NCBI RefSeq assembly: GCF_026262575.1
Contig: NZ_JAPKFL010000022.1
Span: 28,893-92,892 of the forward strand
Source: Streptomyces marinisediminis
Lineage (GTDB): Bacteria > Actinomycetota > Actinomycetes > Streptomycetales > Streptomycetaceae
Direction of reading: 5' to 3'
Length of the DNA stretch: 64,000 nucleotides
Shown here: positions 60,751 through 64,000 of the stretch, in pieces
How the letters are laid out: every line of letters starts with the position of its first letter
Numbering within the stretch: position 1 is the first letter of the stretch
Position numbers and translations under genes: made by a program
Notes under the pieces: model-generated
The model's input: the letters and a program-made list of their open reading frames with translations, nothing else
What the model was told of the DNA's origin: nothing
Database searches by the model: none

Positions 60751-60799
60751 CGCCACCGGAGCGGCGCCGACCGCCGGCTCAGCGCCCGCCTCCCCACCG

Positions 60800-61147
60800 T
60801 CAGGCGCCGCCCCCGGCCTCCTGCGCGCCGGCGCGATGACGCAGCTCCTCGTTGATGCGCCGGGCCTCCTCGAGCTGGTCCTCGAGGATGATGATGCGGC
60901 AGGCCGCCTCGATGGGCGTGCCCTGGTCGACCAGCTCGCGAGCGCGCACGGCGAGCCGCAACTGGTAGCGCGAGTAGCGGCGGTGCCCGCCCTCCGAGCG
61001 CAACGGCACGATCAGCCGCGCCTCACCGATCGCCCGCAGGAACGCCGGAGTGGTGCCGATCATCTCGGCCGCCCGCCCCATGGTGTACGCGGGGTAGTCG
61101 TCGTCATCGAGGCGACTGGAGGGGGAAGAGGGGTTTTCTGCGGCCAC
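60800..61147 (-). CDS. MerR-like helix-turn-helix protein
   Basis: 115 aa. DYPAYTMGRAAEMIGTTPAFLRAIGEARLIVPLRSEGGHRRYSRYQLRLAVRARELVDQGTPIEAACRIIILEDQLEEARRINEEL: a MerR-type DNA-binding domain with wing motif GGHRRYS, then a short coiled coil, without a ligand domain. Start choice is between GTGs at 61153 and 61147; the latter has AGAGG at suitable spacing. It follows the cold-shock/helicase block in direction but is separated by the repeat region; targets unknown. Confidence 0.85.
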   Translation of the reverse strand: MAAENPSSPSSRLDDDDYPAYTMGRAAEMIGTTPAFLRAIGEARLIVPLRSEGGHRRYSRYQLRLAVRARELVDQGTPIEAACRIIILEDQLEEARRINEELRHRAGAQEAGGGA

Positions 61148-61506
61148 TGACACCTCTGGAAGACACGTGGAAGGACCCGGGGCGCCACGCGGCATCCGGA
61201 GCCCTGGGGGCAACTCGGCACCCGCTACCGGCGACCACCGCCCAGGCTCTGCCGCTCCGCACGCGTGCCGAGATCACGAACGCGGGGTCGACCGGGTGCC
61301 ACCGTGACGGGGCCTGCCCTCCCGTTCCGCTCGCTTCGCCACTACCCGCACGAATCTAGCACCCAAGCAACACGATCCCTACTCCCGCCAGTACAACTTT
61401 CCTCCCCCCACCCCACACCCGAACCCCCAACCAGCCCGAAACACGAAGAAGCCCAGGCCACACAACGTGTGACCTGGGCTTCGAACGAGCCGCCTAAGAC
61501 CGTGTC
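61148..61506. other. Spacer with a terminator
   Basis: 359 bp. The GC content drops from about 61330. No gene is visible; one strong hairpin at 61448-61482. Confidence 0.6.
61448..61482 (-). terminator. Hairpin with U-rich tail, minus strand
   Basis: GAAGCCCAGG-C-CACAC pairs with GTGTG-A-CCTGGGCTTC around AAC, followed on the minus strand by TTCTTCGTGTTTC. It would stop transcripts coming from the NUDIX/transposase side. Confidence 0.8.
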
Positions 61507-61879
61507 CTACGTGGTGAGGCGGACGACTCGCTTGTAGCAGCAGAGGGCGGTGGCGAGGCCGAGGAAGGCAGGTAGTTGCGGGGGTGGCGCTCGTAGCGGG
61601 TGTTGAGGTGGCGGTAGCCGGTCAGCCAGGACGATGGTGCGCTCAACGACCCGTCATCGGCGGCCGATGCGTTCGCTGGAGTCGATGCCCTTGTGGGCGG
61701 TGCGGACGCCGATGCGTTTGCCGCGTCACCATCGTCGCAGGTCAGGAAGGCCGTGGTCTTGTCCGCGTACAGGCGCTATAGCTTGAGGTAGCGGCTGCGG
61801 TGAGGGTCGTGCTCGTGGGGTGACCGGTCACCATGGGCTTCAGAGCGAGGCTGTCGTGGACGTTGGCGGTCGAGACGCC
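61507..61879 (-). pseudogene. Degenerate IS5-family transposase, 3' part
   Basis: Pieces in different frames match an IS5-type transposase: VHDSLALKPMVTGHP, KRIGVRTAHKGIDSSERIGRR, VVERTIV and FLGLATALCCYKRVVRLTT ending at a TAG (61509-61507). At least three frameshifts separate them and the N-terminal half is missing. No terminal inverted repeat was identified. The upstream edge is fused in frame to the NUDIX gene. Confidence 0.8.
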
Positions 61880-62119
61880 GACGAGGAAGGGCGTGCTCTC
61901 GGCGACGATCCCGGTCTCCTCCTGGCCCTCGTGCACCACGCACTCGGCGGCGGTCTCGCCGATGTTCCGGGTTCCGCCACGGAGCGCCCACTGACCACTG
62001 TCGCGGCGGCGCTGGAGGAGTATCGCACCGGTCTCGTCAACGACGAGCAGGTTCCTGGCCGGAATGAGGGTGTGCGCCTCCGGAGCGGCGGGGTGTTTGT
62101 AGTACTCAGTTCCGCCCAT
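61742..62119 (-). CDS. Truncated NUDIX hydrolase fused to transposase sequence
   Basis: 125 aa. Residues 1-80 are a NUDIX N-terminal half: MGGTEYYKHPAAPEAHTLIPARNLLVVDETGAILLQRRRDSGQWALRGGTRNIGETAAECVVHEGQEETGIV, with a NUDIX box whose usual arginine is His63 (HEGQEETG). From residue 81 the sequence is transposase-derived (GVSTANVHDSLALKPMV). The C-terminal half of the NUDIX fold is lost, so activity is unlikely. The ATG at 62119 has GGGGAGG upstream and overlaps the end of a broken regulator gene. Confidence 0.7.
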   Translation of the reverse strand: MGGTEYYKHPAAPEAHTLIPARNLLVVDETGAILLQRRRDSGQWALRGGTRNIGETAAECVVHEGQEETGIVAESTPFLVGVSTANVHDSLALKPMVTGHPTSTTLTAAATSSYSACTRTRPRPS

Positions 62120-62460
62120 GGCCGACGGTCCTCCCCTGTTCGGGTGCCCACGGCTGCGCGGCGGCCCATACAGCATCGATGCTCTGGGCGTAGTTGTCGA
62201 ACCACCCGGTGCCGTCTGCCCTCTTGAGGTGGAGGAGGGGGTTGGCGCTGGTTGGCTGCCCTCAGATGTCGGGGTTGACGAGCAAGTTGTCGTCGTGCCG
62301 GAACGTGGACGTAAAGGATGGTTTCTTGGAACCGTATGGCGCGCCCAGCCTCACCCACCAGCGGGCGGTAGTACTTCAGTGAAACGCGGATCTTGGCTGC
62401 GAGAGTGTCGCCTCGTCGTATCCGAAAATCAACGCCATGCAGTTGCAGAATAAGCGCTCC
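62106..62460 (-). pseudogene. Remnant of a regulator gene upstream of the NUDIX gene
   Basis: Minus-strand pieces in shifting frames: IRVSLKYYRPLVGEAGRAIRFQETILYVHV, then RHDDNLLVNPDI, then NPLLHLKRADGTGWFDNYAQSIDAVWAAAQPWAPEQGRTVGHGRN ending at TGA 62108-62106. This resembles the C-terminal ligand part of XRE-type regulators found beside such NUDIX genes (DUF5919-like, from memory). At least two frameshifts and an internal stop; the N-terminus is absent. Confidence 0.6.
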
Positions 62461-62661
62461 CGGGTATGACAACGGAGCACCTGCGAGGGATGGCCTGGCA
62501 GTCGGTAGCTACCCAGCGCTCAAACTGGCTCGCACCAAGCGCGGAACAGTCAGCAGAGTACCTGGCGGACAGGCGGCTACAAATGGCGCTATTTCGCCTA
62601 TGCTCCTGCGGGTTACTACGCGACAGTTGGATCGTAGCCAAAACTGATAGGTAGCTTCCAC
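62461..62661. other. AT-richer spacer upstream of the membrane protein gene
   Basis: About 200 bp of visibly lower GC. No convincing frame; may contain the N-terminal debris of the regulator gene and the promoter of the gene at 62662. Confidence 0.5.
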
Positions 62662-63498
62662 ATGATCCAGCGCCTCATCCCGTACATCAAATGGGCGGCA
62701 CTTCTTGTCATTCTGACGGAACTTCTCCTCGTGTGGGTCGGCGAAGTCTCCCTGACAGACGCCATTGTCGTCGTACTAATACTCGAAGGGCTGCTATTCA
62801 TCTTCGTGATCCTCGGTGCGTGGCAGATCAGGCATGTGTACCGGAGCCGCCTCAACACCTCACCCGATCGTTTCACAGCCGCCATGCAAGCAGTGGAGAC
62901 AGTCATGCCTAAACCACTGGGGAAACTGATCGCGCTTGAGTTGACCATGCAACGCGCCACGCTGCTATTCGCTATGCGCCGCCGCGACATTCCACCGAGT
63001 TGCTCCGCCGTGAGCTACCACCGCGCCCTAAGCGGGATTCTGTGGGCCATGCTGGCGATCGCACTCGTCGAGCTCTTCGTGGTACACCTGGCCGTCCCGT
63101 GGCCAACTGCGCGCGTCACCCTTCTCGTCATTTCGATGATCGGGCTTTGGTGGTTTTTTGCTTTCTTCGCATCTCTCGTGGTTTATCCGACGACGCTCTG
63201 CGGCGGTAATCTTCGCATCAGGTTCTCCAGCATGGTGGATGTCACCGTCCCCGTGGCAGGCGTCGAGCGAGCACGAGTGCACCAACAGTCACTTGCCCAA
63301 CGACACATCGCCATGTTTCATGACGATTCTCTTCACGTTGAAGTTTACGGAAGTACCAACGTTACCGCCCAGCTTCGGGAGCCGGTTCTGGTATCCCTTC
63401 CCAATAAGGGCAAGCAGGTCGTCAGTAAAGTACACCTGTGGGCAGACGAGCCTGAAAGGCTAGTGCGGCTCCTGGCCGAGACCACGAGTGAGCAGTGA
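62662..63498 (+). CDS. Hypothetical membrane protein of low-GC character
   Basis: 278 aa. Four hydrophobic segments: WAALLVILTELLLVWVG, AIVVVLILEGLLFIFVILGAW, ILWAMLAIALVELFVVHLAV, VTLLVISMIGLWWFFAFFASLVVY. The C-terminal 100 residues (IRFSSMVDVTVPVAGVERARVHQQSLAQRH to VLVSLPNKGKQVVSKVHLWADEPERLVRLL) read like a soluble beta-rich domain, perhaps PH-like. No family recognised. Codon use is far less GC-biased than the surrounding genes, suggesting transfer. Ribosome site weak (TAGGTAG). Confidence 0.8.
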   Translation: MIQRLIPYIKWAALLVILTELLLVWVGEVSLTDAIVVVLILEGLLFIFVILGAWQIRHVYRSRLNTSPDRFTAAMQAVETVMPKPLGKLIALELTMQRATLLFAMRRRDIPPSCSAVSYHRALSGILWAMLAIALVELFVVHLAVPWPTARVTLLVISMIGLWWFFAFFASLVVYPTTLCGGNLRIRFSSMVDVTVPVAGVERARVHQQSLAQRHIAMFHDDSLHVEVYGSTNVTAQLREPVLVSLPNKGKQVVSKVHLWADEPERLVRLLAETTSEQ

Positions 63499-63830
63499 AG
63501 CCCGGTGAACACGGACCCAACTGCCTCTCATGCCGTGAAGAGTCGGCCCTGACCAACGAGCCGTCGAACCCGAGCATCCTTCGCGCCGACCGCGTCTGAG
63601 GACGCCACTCCGACCCGTCGCATTACGAGTACCGCGCTTGGAAGAACTTGCTTTCTGCGAGATAACAGTCGATCTCCAACGAACTCGTGCATGGCCGGCG
63701 GTGGCGCGCCTAGCCCTTGGGTTTCCATCACGGCCTGTCTGGTGGAGGCCGGTTACATGCAGTGATCGTCCGGAATTAACGGGGCGGTGTCATAGCCTCG
63801 AAGCAACAGTGCAGGTGAGAGGGGTTGCTC
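63499..63830. other. Lower-GC spacer before the transposase fragment
   Basis: 332 bp between the membrane protein gene and the IS30-type start. No credible gene. TTACATGCAGTGATCGTCC near 63750 may be close to an IS end, but no inverted repeat was confirmed. Confidence 0.5.
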
Positions 63831-64000
63831 GTGGCGGAGCGTCGGCCGTTGACGCTGGAGGAGCGTGAGGAGATCGCGGTCGGCCGGGCCGGAGCGAGGG
63901 TGTACGCGCGATCGCGCGGCGGCTGGGGCGGTGTCCATCGGTGGTCAGCCGGGAGATCGGCCGGAACTCCTCGCAGCGCGGTTACCGGGCGTCGACCGCC
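63831..64000 (+). pseudogene. IS30-family transposase start, frameshifted, cut by window edge
   Basis: GTG at 63831 begins VAERRPLTLEEREEIAVGRAG; from 63893 the homology continues in another frame as SEGVRAIARRLGRCPSVVSREIGRNSSQRGYRASTA, the helix-turn-helix of IS30 transposases. One frame change near 63890 separates them. The rest lies outside the window. Confidence 0.75.

Larger units (their letters stand above)
59940..60799. other. Cold-shock leader followed by a repetitive GC-rich spacer
   Basis: 860 bp. The first about 160 bp are less GC-rich and form the csp leader. From about 60350 to 60770 short words such as ACCGAASCCGCAC recur many times. No gene is credible in either strand. Confidence 0.6.

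Noticed and set aside
60153..60797. Long open frame (about 214 codons) on the minus strand
   Set aside because: Translation is Arg/Gly-rich without domain or ribosome site and spans the repeat field; openness reflects the lack of AT-rich stop codons.

Overview
The window is a single stretch of very GC-rich (mostly above 70% by eye) actinobacterial chromosome. Codon use, frequent GTG starts, 4-bp start/stop overlaps, a tipA gene, the ergothioneine cluster egtABCD and a WhiJ-type regulator trio all point to Streptomyces or a close relative. No rRNA or tRNA gene, CRISPR array or replication origin was recognised. The last 2.5 kb differs: it has lower GC, broken genes and transposase fragments.

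Layout. 1-2.8 kb: NAD and pantothenate genes (nadB, cut by the left edge; panC; a DUF2520 protein) on the minus strand. 3-11 kb: a threonine-aldolase-like enzyme, a MidA/NDUFAF7-type methyltransferase, a NarL-type two-component system, an ArsR-type regulator and two PH-domain membrane proteins. 11-17 kb: a stand-alone NuoD, a coiled-coil membrane protein and a divergent osmoprotectant ABC transporter. 17-25.7 kb: DNA repair (ogt) and the minus-strand folate block folE-folP-NTF2-folB-folK-DUF3180, together with ftsH, hpt and tilS. 26-31.4 kb: a zinc metalloprotease, a DD-carboxypeptidase, pyrophosphatase and a ThrE-type exporter.

31.6-37.5 kb is regulatory: tipA with a textbook MerR operator, PadR, DinB, an aldehyde dehydrogenase, and an XRE/DUF5753 regulator, HATPase and DUF397 trio whose two control regions share the palindrome TGCACGTGCA. 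37.6-39.9 kb is a zinc-starvation cluster: low-cysteine ribosomal proteins bS18, bL31, bL33 and bL28 plus a COG0523 protein, with a Zur-like box between the divergent rpmG and rpmB. 41.3-45.8 kb is egtABCD. 46-51 kb is an envelope/stress module: SRPBCC, MreB-like, SigB/F-family sigma, STAS, and PAS-ANTAR-STAS. 51-57.7 kb holds small stress and thiol genes, an orphan acyl carrier protein with an SDR, VOC proteins and several long C-rich spacers. 57.9-61.1 kb holds a DEAD-box helicase, a cold-shock protein and a MerR-like protein.

Best leads: the WhiJ-type trio with its shared palindrome; the COG0523 protein without a Walker A motif; a rearranged VOC gene fragment packed with competing hairpins at 51.2-51.4 kb; the co-location of a MidA-type methyltransferase with a lone NuoD; a NUDIX-transposase chimera at 61.7-62.1 kb; and the orphan ACP-SDR pair. 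No clearly new multi-gene system is proven here.
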